DNA of 64,000 bases, from contig NZ_CP054475.1 of assembly GCF_025345565.1 (NCBI RefSeq), positions 1,332,448-1,396,447 on the forward strand. The letters run 5' to 3'. The notes under the pieces are model-generated. The model was not told where the DNA came from. It saw only the letters and a list, made by a program, of their open reading frames with translations, and did no database searches. This DNA comes from Thalassolituus hydrocarboniclasticus. GTDB lineage: Bacteria > Pseudomonadota > Gammaproteobacteria > Pseudomonadales > Oceanobacteraceae. Of this stretch, positions 1 through 7,667 are shown one piece after another; within the stretch, counting starts at the first letter, position 1, and every line of letters begins with the position of its first letter. The position numbers were made by a program, and so were the translations under genes.

Positions 1-2
1 GG

Positions 3-761
3 ACGGATATGGATGGTGGTATTGTCAGTGAAATTCTCGATAATTTGCTGGCTAATGCCATCCGTTATACTGAAAAAGGCAGTGTTACATTACGCGCCCG
101 TAATCAGCAGGGAATGATTACTGTTGATATTGAAGATAGCGGTATCGGTATGTCTGAAGCTGAACTGCAGGATGCCTTTGAGGAGTTTGTGCAGCTGGGG
201 GATAACAAAGAGGCAAGCCGTCAGGGCATGGGACTCGGCTTGCCTATTGTGAAGCGTCTGTGTCAGCTGCATGGTATTCAGCTGGCCGTGATTTCACGGC
301 CGGGCAAAGGCACGACGGTGACATTAAGCTGGCCGGCGGCAGAAAAACCTGAAATAGCAGCCGTGCCGGTTTCTTCGTCCTCCAACCGGGCTGGGTTGCG
401 GGTATTACTGGTCGAAGACGAAGAGCAGGTGGCGGATGCAATATCTGCTGTTCTGGTGGGCGCAGGTCATGACGTGGCGGTTTGTCACAGTCTGCAGCAG
501 GCGCTGCAGCAACTGAAAAATGCATGGCAGCCGGATATTCTGATCAGCGATGATCGCCTGCCTGATGGTAAAAATGCGCTGGATATTATTCATGCTGTGC
601 AGCAGGTGTATCCACAGTTGCCGGCCTTTGTTATTACCGGCAATACTTCACCGGAACGTCTGAAAATACTGCAGGACAGCCGGTTAAACGTCTTATTTAA
701 ACCCATGTCGGGGGAAAAGCTTCTGGCGGCTGTTTATGAGTTGTCAGAGGGAGTCGAGTAA
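3..761 (+). CDS. Hybrid sensor histidine kinase, C-terminal part (HATPase + receiver), cut by the window edge
   Basis: The reading frame is open from base 3, so the true start lies outside the window. The visible part holds a HATPase_c ATP-binding domain with N box (NLLANAIRYTEKG), G1 box (DSGIGM) and G2 box (GMGLGLPIV). A C-terminal receiver domain follows, with the LLVEDEE acidic cluster, a phospho-acceptor Asp in LISDDRLPDG and the conserved Lys in LFKPMS. This is the catalytic and phosphorelay end of a hybrid kinase. The input and dimerisation domains are not visible. Its stop overlaps by 18 bp the 3' end of the convergent NarL-type regulator, which is a plausible but unproven partner. 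Confidence 0.9.
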   Translation, partial: TDMDGGIVSEILDNLLANAIRYTEKGSVTLRARNQQGMITVDIEDSGIGMSEAELQDAFEEFVQLGDNKEASRQGMGLGLPIVKRLCQLHGIQLAVISRPGKGTTVTLSWPAAEKPEIAAVPVSSSSNRAGLRVLLVEDEEQVADAISAVLVGAGHDVAVCHSLQQALQQLKNAWQPDILISDDRLPDGKNALDIIHAVQQVYPQLPAFVITGNTSPERLKILQDSRLNVLFKPMSGEKLLAAVYELSEGVE

Positions 762-1352
762 ACCCAGTTCGCGGGCTTTATTCAGGCATTCGATGCGGCT
801 GTTCACATCCAGCGTGTTGTACATAAGACGGATGTGCGTCTTGATGGTGTTGGTACTGAGAAATAATGTATCGGCAATGTCTGCATTGGCCATACCTGAT
901 TGCATCAGGGTGAGAATAACCCGCTGACGATTGGACAGCACGGCCTGCTCAGATTCCTGCCGGTAGCTGTCGGCATTAGCAGGGTAAGGATTACCCTCAA
1001 GAATATTAGTAATTGCTTCCCTGATTTCGCCGCTACCCTGAGCTTTGCTCAGAAAACCATTGGCACCGGCAGACATTACCCGTTGTTTATTGCTTTCTGT
1101 CAGATTACCGGAACAAACCAGCACCGGCAGTTGTTTACCACTCTGGGCAAGAATATCGAGCAGCATAAGACCGTTAATGCTGTTCATTTCCAGGTCGAGA
1201 ATAATCAGGTCGGGAGAGCTGGTGCAGAGTGCTTTCAGCGCGTCATCTGCTGAGGTAAATACCTCGCTGCGGCTGTGCGGAATGCATTCGGCGATGACCG
1301 TTTTCATGGCTTCAGCAAACATCTTGTGGTCATCGATAAGATAAATAAGCAT
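744..1352 (-). CDS. NarL/FixJ-family two-component response regulator
   Basis: The protein has 202 residues. An N-terminal receiver carries the acidic pair D7/D8, phospho-acceptor D53 in LIILDLEMN, and K103. A LuxR-type helix-turn-helix (about residues 138-198, with ANADIADTLFLSTNTIKTHI) follows. It should be a cytoplasmic DNA-binding regulator switched by phosphorylation. It lies tail-to-tail with the hybrid kinase at the window start and overlaps it by 18 bp, which suggests but does not prove a cognate pair. The 137 bp upstream of the ATG would hold its promoter. The regulated genes cannot be told from the sequence. Confidence 0.92.
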   Translation of the reverse strand: MLIYLIDDHKMFAEAMKTVIAECIPHSRSEVFTSADDALKALCTSSPDLIILDLEMNSINGLMLLDILAQSGKQLPVLVCSGNLTESNKQRVMSAGANGFLSKAQGSGEIREAITNILEGNPYPANADSYRQESEQAVLSNRQRVILTLMQSGMANADIADTLFLSTNTIKTHIRLMYNTLDVNSRIECLNKARELGLLDSL

Positions 1353-1489
1353 AAAAATCCGTAGTCCGCATCAGCCAGAAAGACTATCGGCCTGTGGTTG
1401 GTGAGTCAATTTTTTGTCCGGATATTTCACTGCTCTGGAGCACTGCTTTCCTGCAAAAATCTGCACTTAGTCAGTGTATTTATGCTGTC

Positions 1490-1999
1490 TTACCAGAGAT
1501 CACCGAAGCGTTCGCGGTGGCTTAAATATAAGCGCAGATCAAACTCCAGCTGGTGGTAATCCGGTTCCATATAACAGCACAGTTTGTAGAAGGCCTTGTT
1601 GTGTTCTTTCTCTCGCAGGTGCGCCAGTTCGTGAACCAGAATCATGCGTAAGAAAGCTTCCGGCACCTGACGGAACAGGGTCGACACACGGATTTCGTGC
1701 TTGGCTTTCAGCTTGCTGCCCTGCACCCGCGAGACAAAGGTGTGCAGTCCGAGAGCGTGATTAATGACGTGAATTTTATCGTCATAAATTACTTTGCTCA
1801 GCGGTGGAGAACTGCGCAGGTGGTCGTTTTTTAACGCCATGGTGTAATCGTACAGCGCACGTTCGTTATTCAGGCTGTGACTGTGCGGATATTTTTTCTG
1901 CAGCAACGGACCGAGTTTACCGGCCTCCAGTAACTCGGCGGCCTGGCGTTGCAGATCGGGGCTGTAGCCGTTGAGATAGTTTATCTGGCGTTGTTTCAT
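1490..1999 (-). CDS. YgjP-like (DUF45) predicted zinc metallopeptidase
   Basis: The protein has 169 residues. The C-terminal half carries HELAHLREKEHNKAF: an HExxH zinc motif followed by a third His in the spacing typical of the YgjP/DUF45 (M48-like) family. No signal peptide or membrane segment is seen, so it is probably cytoplasmic. Family members are predicted metal-dependent hydrolases with poorly defined substrates. The gene starts 30 bp after the LysR gene on the same strand, so the two may be co-transcribed. The ribosome binding site before the chosen ATG is weak. Confidence 0.82.
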   Translation of the reverse strand: MKQRQINYLNGYSPDLQRQAAELLEAGKLGPLLQKKYPHSHSLNNERALYDYTMALKNDHLRSSPPLSKVIYDDKIHVINHALGLHTFVSRVQGSKLKAKHEIRVSTLFRQVPEAFLRMILVHELAHLREKEHNKAFYKLCCYMEPDYHQLEFDLRLYLSHRERFGDLW

Positions 2000-2029
2000 T
2001 GGTTTGGCTTACGCATGGTTAACGATGTT

Positions 2030-2932
2030 TCAGGGGGTCAGTGCATGGTTACGGCACAGTTCAATCCAGGCCTGAATACCGGCGCTGCGGTATTTCTGGC
2101 GGTGCACAATCATATACAACTGGCGGCTGAAGTCGCGTTGCGGGACGGTTAAATGCACCAGGCTGCCACGGCGGAAAGCATCGGTGAGAGTAATCTGCGA
2201 CAAACAGCCGATGCCGAGCCGCGCTTCCACTGCGCGTTTAATGGCTTCGGTGTGCTGTAACTCAAGGGTGATGTTGAGGTCGGGCAACAGGCCGTGCAGG
2301 GCGCGGTCAAAGGCCTGACGGGTGCCGGAGCCGCTTTCGCGCAGAATCCAGCGGGCGGCGAGTAAGTCGCTGTCGTCGATATGGCCCTGCTGTTGTTGCT
2401 TGCGCGCCAGCTCATCGTCGGGGTGGCAGAACACCGCCAGTTCGTCGTTGTGCCAGGGAATCATTTCCAGTTCCGGATGATTCAGCTCGCCTTCAATCAG
2501 GCCGATGTCCAGCTCGTAGTTCAGCACTTTGTCGGCAATCTGGCGGGTGTTGGCCACATCCAGCCGCACCGGGGCATCCGGGTGTTCGGCCATATATTTC
2601 GCCATTAACCCCACCGCCAGATAATTACCGATGGACAGGGTTGCGCCAACATTTAATGGTCCGGCTTCGGCATGACGCAGCAGAATCTGTTCGAAATCCT
2701 GCGCCTGAGCCAGCAGCGCTTCGGCGCGTGGGCGCACCAGCCGGCCCTGTTCGTTCAGCTGCAGGCGTTTGCCGACACGGTCAAACAGCTGCACGGCAAA
2801 CTGATGCTCAAAGTCTTTTAACGCGCTGCTGGCAGCACTCTGCGACATGGCCAGTTCATCGGCGGCGCGGGTCAGGTTCTGGTGGTGGGCAATGGCGATG
2901 AAGACTTGCAGCTGACGCAGGGTGTAACGCAT
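2030..2932 (-). CDS. LysR-family transcriptional regulator, FinR-like
   Basis: The protein has 300 residues, the standard LysR length. An N-terminal winged helix-turn-helix (residues 1-60, with LTRAADELAMSQSAASSALK) is followed by a periplasmic-binding-like effector domain. It is divergent from fpr. In Pseudomonas the LysR protein FinR sits beside and activates the fpr gene under oxidative stress; position and family match here, so I infer the same role. The intergenic region contains a perfect 9-bp inverted repeat and a second imperfect site placed as LysR recognition and activation sites usually are (see that entry). The effector is not evident. Confidence 0.88.
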   Translation of the reverse strand: MRYTLRQLQVFIAIAHHQNLTRAADELAMSQSAASSALKDFEHQFAVQLFDRVGKRLQLNEQGRLVRPRAEALLAQAQDFEQILLRHAEAGPLNVGATLSIGNYLAVGLMAKYMAEHPDAPVRLDVANTRQIADKVLNYELDIGLIEGELNHPELEMIPWHNDELAVFCHPDDELARKQQQQGHIDDSDLLAARWILRESGSGTRQAFDRALHGLLPDLNITLELQHTEAIKRAVEARLGIGCLSQITLTDAFRRGSLVHLTVPQRDFSRQLYMIVHRQKYRSAGIQAWIELCRNHALTP

Positions 2933-2968
2933 GGCGGCCTCGGTGATGCCGGCGCCGGCATCGGGTTG

Positions 2969-3004
2969 TTATTCGGTAAAACCGAATAAAGTTATTCAGA
3001 TAAC
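2969..3004. promoter_or_regulatory. Predicted LysR operator pair (recognition + activation site)
   Basis: Arms TTATTCGGT and ACCGAATAA, separated by AAA, form a perfect inverted repeat at 2969-2989. A shorter one (GTTAT, 4 nt, ATAAC) follows at 2991-3004 and repeats the TTATTC half-site. If the fpr start site lies near 3044, as the core promoter suggests, the two centres fall near -65 and -46. That is the classic LysR recognition/activation-site layout. The same region lies 36 bp upstream of the LysR start codon, so it could also serve autoregulation. Confidence 0.7.
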
Positions 3005-3009
3005 TTGAT

Positions 3010-3037
3010 TTGCCGATAGTCTGCCGTGGGTTACTCT
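3010..3037 (+). promoter_or_regulatory. Predicted sigma-70 promoter of fpr
   Basis: A -35-like TTGCCG (3010-3015) and a -10-like TACTCT (3032-3037) are separated by 16 nt and directly follow the LysR sites. The weak -10 and the adjacent activation site fit an activator-dependent promoter. A start near 3044 would leave a leader of about 32 nt. This is a reading of motifs only. Confidence 0.5.
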
Positions 3038-3075
3038 GCCTGACAAGTTAAATTGGCCGCCAGGAACCAGCCATT

Positions 3076-3849
3076 ATGAGCAATCTGATCCGCGAAACTG
3101 TTACCAGTGTGCATCACTGGAATGAAACCCTGTTCAGCTTTACCACCACCCGTAATCAGGGGCTGCGTTTCAAGAATGGTCATTTCACGATGATTGGTCT
3201 GGAAGTGGAAGATAAACCACTGCTGCGTGCTTACAGCATTGCCAGTGCCAACTATGAAGAAGAGATGGAGTTTTTCTCGATCAAAGTGCAGGACGGCCCG
3301 CTGACCTCTCACCTGCAAAAGCTGCAGGTTGGCGATGAAATTCTGGTGGGTACCAAACCGGTGGGCACACTGATTACCGATAACCTGCTGCCAGGCAAAA
3401 ACCTCTATCTGCTGAGTACCGGCACAGGGTTAGCGCCTTTTATGAGCATCATCAAAGATCTGGATGTGTACGAGCAGTACGACAAAGTGATTCTGACCCA
3501 CGGCGTGCGTTGGGTATCCGAGCTGGCGTATCAGCAGCGTATTGAGCACGAACTGCCGAACAACGAATATTTTGGCGATGTGGTGCGCGAAAAACTGATT
3601 TATTACCCAACGGTTACCCGCGAGCCGTTCCGTAATAACGGTCGCCTGACCGATGCGCTGACCAGTGGCAAGCTGACCCGTGATATCGGTCTGGCCGATC
3701 TGAATCCGGAAACCGACCGTTTTATGCTGTGCGGCAGCCCGGCGATGCTGGATGACCTGACCAGAATTCTCGATGACATGGGCTTTGAAGAAGCGCGTGG
3801 CGGTAAGCCGGGGCATTATGTGATCGAGCGCGCCTTCGTCGAAAAGTAA
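3076..3849 (+). CDS. fpr: Ferredoxin/flavodoxin-NADP(+) reductase, bacterial subclass I
   Basis: The protein has 257 residues. It shows the FAD-binding motif RAYSIAS (residues 51-57) and the NADP-binding loop GTGLAPF, in FAD domain then NADP domain order. The C-terminus ERAFVEK, which extends past the usual aromatic residue, matches the Azotobacter/Pseudomonas subclass I enzymes and not the E. coli-type subclass. The enzyme moves electrons between NADPH and ferredoxin or flavodoxin in the cytoplasm, serving Fe-S cluster repair and the oxidative stress response. The ATG follows a CAGGA ribosome binding site. The gene stands alone between a predicted LysR-activated promoter and a strong terminator. 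Confidence 0.95.
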   Translation: MSNLIRETVTSVHHWNETLFSFTTTRNQGLRFKNGHFTMIGLEVEDKPLLRAYSIASANYEEEMEFFSIKVQDGPLTSHLQKLQVGDEILVGTKPVGTLITDNLLPGKNLYLLSTGTGLAPFMSIIKDLDVYEQYDKVILTHGVRWVSELAYQQRIEHELPNNEYFGDVVREKLIYYPTVTREPFRNNGRLTDALTSGKLTRDIGLADLNPETDRFMLCGSPAMLDDLTRILDDMGFEEARGGKPGHYVIERAFVEK

Positions 3850-3892
3850 GGCGCTGTTGCCAATAAATTCGCCGTTATAGCGGCAAGCGGGT

Positions 3893-3960
3893 AAGCCCGC
3901 CCGTTCTCTGTTCTGCCGGAATCTTGGCCCGTCAGAACAGAGAACGGGTGGGCTTTTTTA
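3893..3960 (+). terminator. Strong intrinsic terminator after fpr
   Basis: A stem of about 23 bp with one mismatch pairs 3893-3915 with 3933-3955, closing a loop of about 17 nt. A run of six T follows. The arms are unusually long for a terminator. The MITE-like element begins 2 bp downstream. Confidence 0.88.
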
Positions 3961-3961
3961 T

Positions 3962-4295
3962 TAGGGCCTGTCGACACTCATTAAACAGGCCTGTTATTGA
4001 CTAAAAATTTTTCAAACAAGGCGCTGAGAGTGTGGGATGTTCAGCACATCCCTGTGCTTCACCCCTTCGGGGTTAGCACGCCAATTTGTTCCAGACAGAT
4101 TGGTAACGGCTTAAGCGAGCGAACAGCAACGCAGGATGAGGGATTTTTAGCCATAACCCTTCGGGCTGAGGCCGGTTTTCCCCATTAACATCGTCGTTCG
4201 TCATTCATTTAGCCCGCTAATATCACTCCTCTCTCCTTGTTCTGAGAAAAACCGGCTCTCAGCAGGACCTATTCAATGAGTGTCGACAGGCCCTA
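3962..4295. mobile_element. MITE-like element with near-perfect terminal inverted repeats and TA flanks
   Basis: The left end reads GGGCCTGTCGACACTCATT from 3964. Its exact reverse complement ends at 4293. The similarity continues about 9 bp inward with two mismatches, then with a one-base slip. Both ends are flanked by TA (3962-3963 and 4294-4295), as expected for a Tc1/mariner- or IS630-type target duplication. The interior (about 330 bp in all) has no credible gene, only a 63-codon chance frame. It is rich in hairpins: GGGATGT/ACATCCC at 4034-4052, one with a TTCG loop at 4054-4079, and GCCGGTTTT facing AAAACCGGC farther right. It sits exactly between the fpr terminator and the marR stop codon. 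A non-autonomous transposon is the best reading; no transposase is in the window. Confidence 0.75.
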
Positions 4296-4298
4296 GTG

Positions 4299-4799
4299 TT
4301 ATTCCTCTGCGTGCTCAAAACTGAGCAGCAACTGACGCAGCAGATTGTTCAGTTGCTGTTGTTGTTCAGGCTCTAATGCTTTGAGCAGACATGCCTGCAA
4401 CTGCACATGGCGGGTAACGGCGTTACTGATCAGCTCGTGTCCGCTGCTGCTCAGTTGCACTAATAAACTGCGGCGGTCATCGGGGTCAGGCAGTCGTTCA
4501 ATCAGTCCGCGCTCTTCCAGCCGGTTCAGTCGATTGGTCATGGCACCGGAGGTCAGCATGGCGGATTTAAACAAAACCGTGGGGGTTAAGCGGTAGGGCG
4601 GGCCGCTGCGCAGCAGGGTGGCCAGCACATCAAACTCGCCACCGGCCAGTCCGAATTCCTTATGCAGCTCGTTGATTTCCTGACGTATATGGTTTGCCAG
4701 ACGGGATATCCGGCCAATGGCTTCCATCGGCCATATGTCCAGATCCGGGCGCTCCTGCTGCCACTGGGCGGCAATAAAATCCACGTGGTCCTGAGCCAT
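4299..4799 (-). CDS. MarR-family transcriptional regulator
   Basis: The chosen start gives 166 residues. A longer frame opens at 4886, but that start lies in the palindromic operator region, so MAQDHVDF at 4799 is preferred. The protein has a winged helix-turn-helix with LTPTVLFKSAMLTSGAMTNRL and the wing DPDDRRSLLVQL, characteristic of MarR. It is divergent from a DMT-family exporter, with two palindromic sites between them, so it most likely represses itself and the exporter until a ligand binds. The ligand is unknown. The stop codon lies 3 bp inside the TA flank of the MITE-like element, so the insertion just spared the gene. Confidence 0.9.
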   Translation of the reverse strand: MAQDHVDFIAAQWQQERPDLDIWPMEAIGRISRLANHIRQEINELHKEFGLAGGEFDVLATLLRSGPPYRLTPTVLFKSAMLTSGAMTNRLNRLEERGLIERLPDPDDRRSLLVQLSSSGHELISNAVTRHVQLQACLLKALEPEQQQQLNNLLRQLLLSFEHAEE

Positions 4800-4847
4800 A
4801 AGGTGTCGCTTTCTCTGTGTAAACGGGATCTGTTCAGTGTGCCCGGG

Positions 4848-4925
4848 AAATATCTTTACGTAAAGATATTTGACCGGTGCCGTCATTAAATATATCTTTA
4901 CTTAAAATATCTTGATGTAAAGATA
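4848..4925. promoter_or_regulatory. Two palindromic operators between marR and the DMT exporter
   Basis: A perfect 24-bp palindrome with half-site AAATATCTTTAC spans 4848-4871. A second site with the same geometry (TATCTT, 6 nt, AAGATA) spans 4908-4925, and an imperfect copy (4893-4910) lies between. On the plus strand TTGACC (4870-4875) and TATCTT (4893-4898), 17 nt apart, could be the exporter promoter, so bound MarR would cover it. The core pattern is TATCTT-N6-AAGATA. Confidence 0.8.
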
Positions 4926-4939
4926 ACTGATGGGCAGAA

Positions 4940-5851
4940 ATGACAGCGAGCAGAATGACAGTGAACAGTAAAGATACCCCCGTTGGTTTGCCGCTATGGC
5001 TGATGGCCGTGGCAGCCCCTTTGTTGTGGGGAACAACCTACGCAGTGACGCAGGCTTTTCTCGCCGGAGCTGATCCATTCTGGCTGGCGACGCTGCGCAT
5101 TGTGGTGCCCGGCGTGATGATGGTATGGCTGGTGCCGCTGGCGGTGTGGCGCCGGCATTGGCTGAACATCGTGGTGCTCAGTGCGCTGAATATCGGCATC
5201 TTCACGGTATTGCTGTTTGGCGCTATTCAGCGCTTACCTGGCGGCATGGCGGCGACCCTGACGGCCAGTATGCCGCTGCAGTTACTGCTGTTGCGCGCGT
5301 TGCAGGGCAGGCTGCCGGCCCCTTTGCAGTTGCTGGCTGCGGTGGGCGGGATGGCAGGGGTTGGGCTTTTGGTCTGGCAGGCTCCGGCTGAACCTGACTG
5401 GACGGGAGTCGCGCTGGCTCTGGCAGCGGCGTTCTGCATGGCGCTGGGCGTGTTGCTGATGCCGGTTCTGGGGCGCGGTATCAAACCGCTGGTATTGGCC
5501 AGTGCGCAGTTGTTCAGTGCCGGTGTTGTGTTATTGCTGCTGATGCTGCTCTGGGGCAGGCCATTTCCTGAACTGGATACTCAGGGCGTGTTGGCGCTGG
5601 TCTGGCTCGGACCGGTTGGTATGGGGCTGGGTTATTACCTGTGGTTCCGCGCTATTACCCTGATTGCCGTTGATAAGCTGGCCTTTATGGGACTGATTAA
5701 TCCGGTGGTGGCGGTACTGGCCGGTGTTCTGGTGATGGGCGAACTGATGAATACCAGTCAGGCTTTTGCCATCGCGTTGGTGCTGTTCTGTGTGTTGCTG
5801 GCTCAGCATCCGGCGGCACAGCGGCATTTGTCTGCAGCCAGGGCCAGTTAA
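4940..5851 (+). CDS. EamA/DMT-superfamily inner-membrane transporter
   Basis: The protein has 303 residues with about ten hydrophobic segments arranged as two EamA repeats. The N-terminal repeat carries PLLWGTTYAVTQ, typical of RhaT/YdcZ-like drug/metabolite transporters. It is probably an efflux pump for a small metabolite or toxic compound. Divergence from a MarR regulator with shared operators suggests induction by its substrate. An ATG at 4955 is an alternative start; neither start has a strong ribosome binding site. The substrate cannot be predicted. Confidence 0.88.
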   Translation: MTASRMTVNSKDTPVGLPLWLMAVAAPLLWGTTYAVTQAFLAGADPFWLATLRIVVPGVMMVWLVPLAVWRRHWLNIVVLSALNIGIFTVLLFGAIQRLPGGMAATLTASMPLQLLLLRALQGRLPAPLQLLAAVGGMAGVGLLVWQAPAEPDWTGVALALAAAFCMALGVLLMPVLGRGIKPLVLASAQLFSAGVVLLLLMLLWGRPFPELDTQGVLALVWLGPVGMGLGYYLWFRAITLIAVDKLAFMGLINPVVAVLAGVLVMGELMNTSQAFAIALVLFCVLLAQHPAAQRHLSAARAS

Positions 5852-5894
5852 AACTGGCACTGAAGCTGCAGTGTCTCCGGTTAGCTCAATAAAT

Positions 5895-5915
5895 CGTCGG
5901 ATTTCCGGCGTTATT
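5895..5915 (+). terminator. Weak candidate intrinsic terminator after the DMT exporter
   Basis: CGTCGG (5895-5900) pairs with CCGGCG (5905-5910), one pair being G-T, around a 4-nt loop, and TTATTT follows. The stem is short and the T tract broken, so this is tentative. Confidence 0.35.
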
Positions 5916-5943
5916 TGAATGGTTGTGTGACAGGAGAATGACA

Positions 5944-6393
5944 ATGCCCGGACAAGGTACCGTAGAAGATGTATTGCGCAGTCTGAACTTTGCTCAGGAG
6001 GTCGGTAAGCAGATACGCGATGCCGGTTATGTGCTGGATAAAACAGAGCTGAAGCGCTTGCTGGCTGAACTTACCTCGGCGGTGGCCTCCAGCAAAATGG
6101 AGCTGGCTTTGCTGCAGGGGGTGTGTGAAGCCCGTGATGAAGAGCTGATCCGCTTACATGAAGCACTGGTGTACAAAGGCAATCTGCGCCGCCGTGGTGA
6201 TGGCTACTACAAAACGCTGGATGGGCGCCCTTATGGTCAGCCTTACTGTTCCTACTGCTGGGAAAGCAAACAGCAACTGCTGCATCTGCACAGCCGGATT
6301 CTGAGTAAAGATATCCGTATTTGTCCGGGCTGCAAGAATGAGTATCAGGCCATCCGCACACCGTACCTTGAAGCGGACGGCATGACGGTTTAA
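5944..6393 (+). CDS. Hypothetical zinc-ribbon protein
   Basis: The protein has 149 residues. The start at 5944 is chosen because AGGAG lies 7 nt upstream; in-frame ATGs farther upstream are too close to that site or lack one. The N-terminal two-thirds is helical and probably a coiled coil (roughly residues 15-85). The C-terminal part has two CxxC pairs about 30 residues apart (YCSYCWE and ICPGC), a likely zinc ribbon preceded by RRRGDGYYKTLDG. This layout, a helix then a tyrosine-rich hairpin then a zinc ribbon, recurs in uncharacterised bacterial proteins. No signal peptide is seen. The function is unknown. Confidence 0.75.
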   Translation: MPGQGTVEDVLRSLNFAQEVGKQIRDAGYVLDKTELKRLLAELTSAVASSKMELALLQGVCEARDEELIRLHEALVYKGNLRRRGDGYYKTLDGRPYGQPYCSYCWESKQQLLHLHSRILSKDIRICPGCKNEYQAIRTPYLEADGMTV

Positions 6394-6494
6394 GTCAGCG
6401 CACGGCGATCGTTGCAGCTGAGAGGCAGAATGTCTGCGCTGTTTTACGGGAAAATGCCCGGATCAGCAGAGGCTGCTCTCGCACTTCGCTCAGG

Positions 6495-6515
6495 GCGCGG
6501 CTATATTGGCCGCGC
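6495..6515 (+). promoter_or_regulatory. Candidate pldA promoter: -10 box inside a GC palindrome
   Basis: GCGCGGC (6495-6501) and GCCGCGC (6509-6515) are perfect inverted arms around TATATT (6502-6507), a good -10 hexamer. The pldA ATG is 23 bp farther on. The same arrangement appears before the next gene at 7630-7649. Confidence 0.45.
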
Positions 6516-6537
6516 AATCTCTGGCGATGGAATCCGT

Positions 6538-7611
6538 ATGAAGCTGCTTAATCCTGCTGTCCTGATTTTAAAGGTATCGTTACTGCTCTCAGTTCTGGTC
6601 TCGGTGTTGTGTCCTGCTGCTATGGTCAACGCCGAAGAAACAGAGGCTGATGGCGGAGCCGATGACGCACCGACGGTGCTGAAAGAATTATTACCTGCCA
6701 CCGGGCCGCTGAAAACCAAGCAGCAACCGGTTGATATGATTGCAGATGACGAGTTCAAACCAGCACTGCGCGATAACCTGCCGCAATTGGTCGAAAAAAT
6801 TCAGGTTGAGCGTCTGGCATCCGACAGCCCTTACGTGATGCTTCCGCACCGGCCCAATTATGTGTTGCCTTTGTCTTATCAGGGCCGCCCCAGTGATCGG
6901 GAGCAGAACCGGGTTTTAAAACACTACACCGGAGATCCTGATGCTGAGCGCGAAGCCGGCAATGATCATCTGGAGGCGGTATTTCAGCTCAGCATTAAAT
7001 ACCGTTTGTCCGAAGGTCTGCTGGGTAAATTCAGCAGTGTTGATGTGGCCTACACCAACCGTTCATTCTGGCAGGCGTACAACGGTGATATTTCCCGGCC
7101 ATTCCGTGAAACCAACCACGAGCCCGAGCTGATATTTTCCTGGCAGCCACAAAATAAGTGGGTCGATTATTTTTCATTAGCCATCAATCACCAGTCCAAT
7201 GGTCAGACCAGCTCAATGTCGCGCAGCTGGAACCGGGTGATTGCCCAGGTTGCATCGGTTTCGTCTACCGGCATCTATTCCACCCGGATCTGGTGGCGCC
7301 TGCCGGAAGAAAGTAAAGCTGACCCTTTTGATCCGGCGGATAATGATAATCCGGATATTGACGATTACATGGGTAATGGTGAATTCACCTATATCCATGT
7401 CATGGGCAACCACAATATCAGCACTATGTTGCGCAATAACCTGAATCCGGATAAAAACCGCGGTGCCATTGAGATTGGCTGGACCTTTCCCCTGAATCGT
7501 AAACTCAAAGGATTCGTGCAGTATTTTAATGGTTATGGTGAAAGCCTGATTGATTACAACCGCTATCAGGAACGTATTGGCGTCGGCATTAAACTCAGTG
7601 ACTGGTTCTGA
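6538..7611 (+). CDS. pldA: Outer-membrane phospholipase A
   Basis: The start at 6538 gives 357 residues and puts a signal peptide (hydrophobic core LILKVSLLLSVLVSVL, cleavage near VNA-EE) at the N-terminus. A longer frame from 6412 would bury it. The active-site signature HQSNGQ is present: H218, S220 and N232 keep the His-x-Ser and 14-residue His-to-Asn spacing of E. coli OMPLA (H142, S144, N156). The C-terminal region reads as antiparallel strands ending in Trp-Phe, as outer-membrane barrels do. The enzyme cleaves acyl chains of phospholipids in the outer membrane when asymmetry is lost. An acidic stretch of about 100 residues precedes the barrel. Confidence 0.93.
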   Translation: MKLLNPAVLILKVSLLLSVLVSVLCPAAMVNAEETEADGGADDAPTVLKELLPATGPLKTKQQPVDMIADDEFKPALRDNLPQLVEKIQVERLASDSPYVMLPHRPNYVLPLSYQGRPSDREQNRVLKHYTGDPDAEREAGNDHLEAVFQLSIKYRLSEGLLGKFSSVDVAYTNRSFWQAYNGDISRPFRETNHEPELIFSWQPQNKWVDYFSLAINHQSNGQTSSMSRSWNRVIAQVASVSSTGIYSTRIWWRLPEESKADPFDPADNDNPDIDDYMGNGEFTYIHVMGNHNISTMLRNNLNPDKNRGAIEIGWTFPLNRKLKGFVQYFNGYGESLIDYNRYQERIGVGIKLSDWF

Positions 7612-7629
7612 GCTGGCCGTATAACAATA

Positions 7630-7649
7630 GCGCGGTATAATCGCCGCGC
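7630..7649 (+). promoter_or_regulatory. Predicted promoter of the NAD-kinase-like gene, -10 in a GC palindrome
   Basis: A perfect TATAAT (7636-7641) is flanked by GCGCGG (7630-7635) and CCGCGC (7644-7649). The ATG is 18 bp downstream, so the leader would be short. No good -35 is visible. Confidence 0.55.
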
Positions 7650-7667
7650 ATTCAGGCCGGAATTTCT

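Noticed and set aside
3997-4188. 63-codon frame inside the MITE-like element
   Set aside because: No ribosome binding site, no recognisable domain, and it lies in a hairpin-rich noncoding element.
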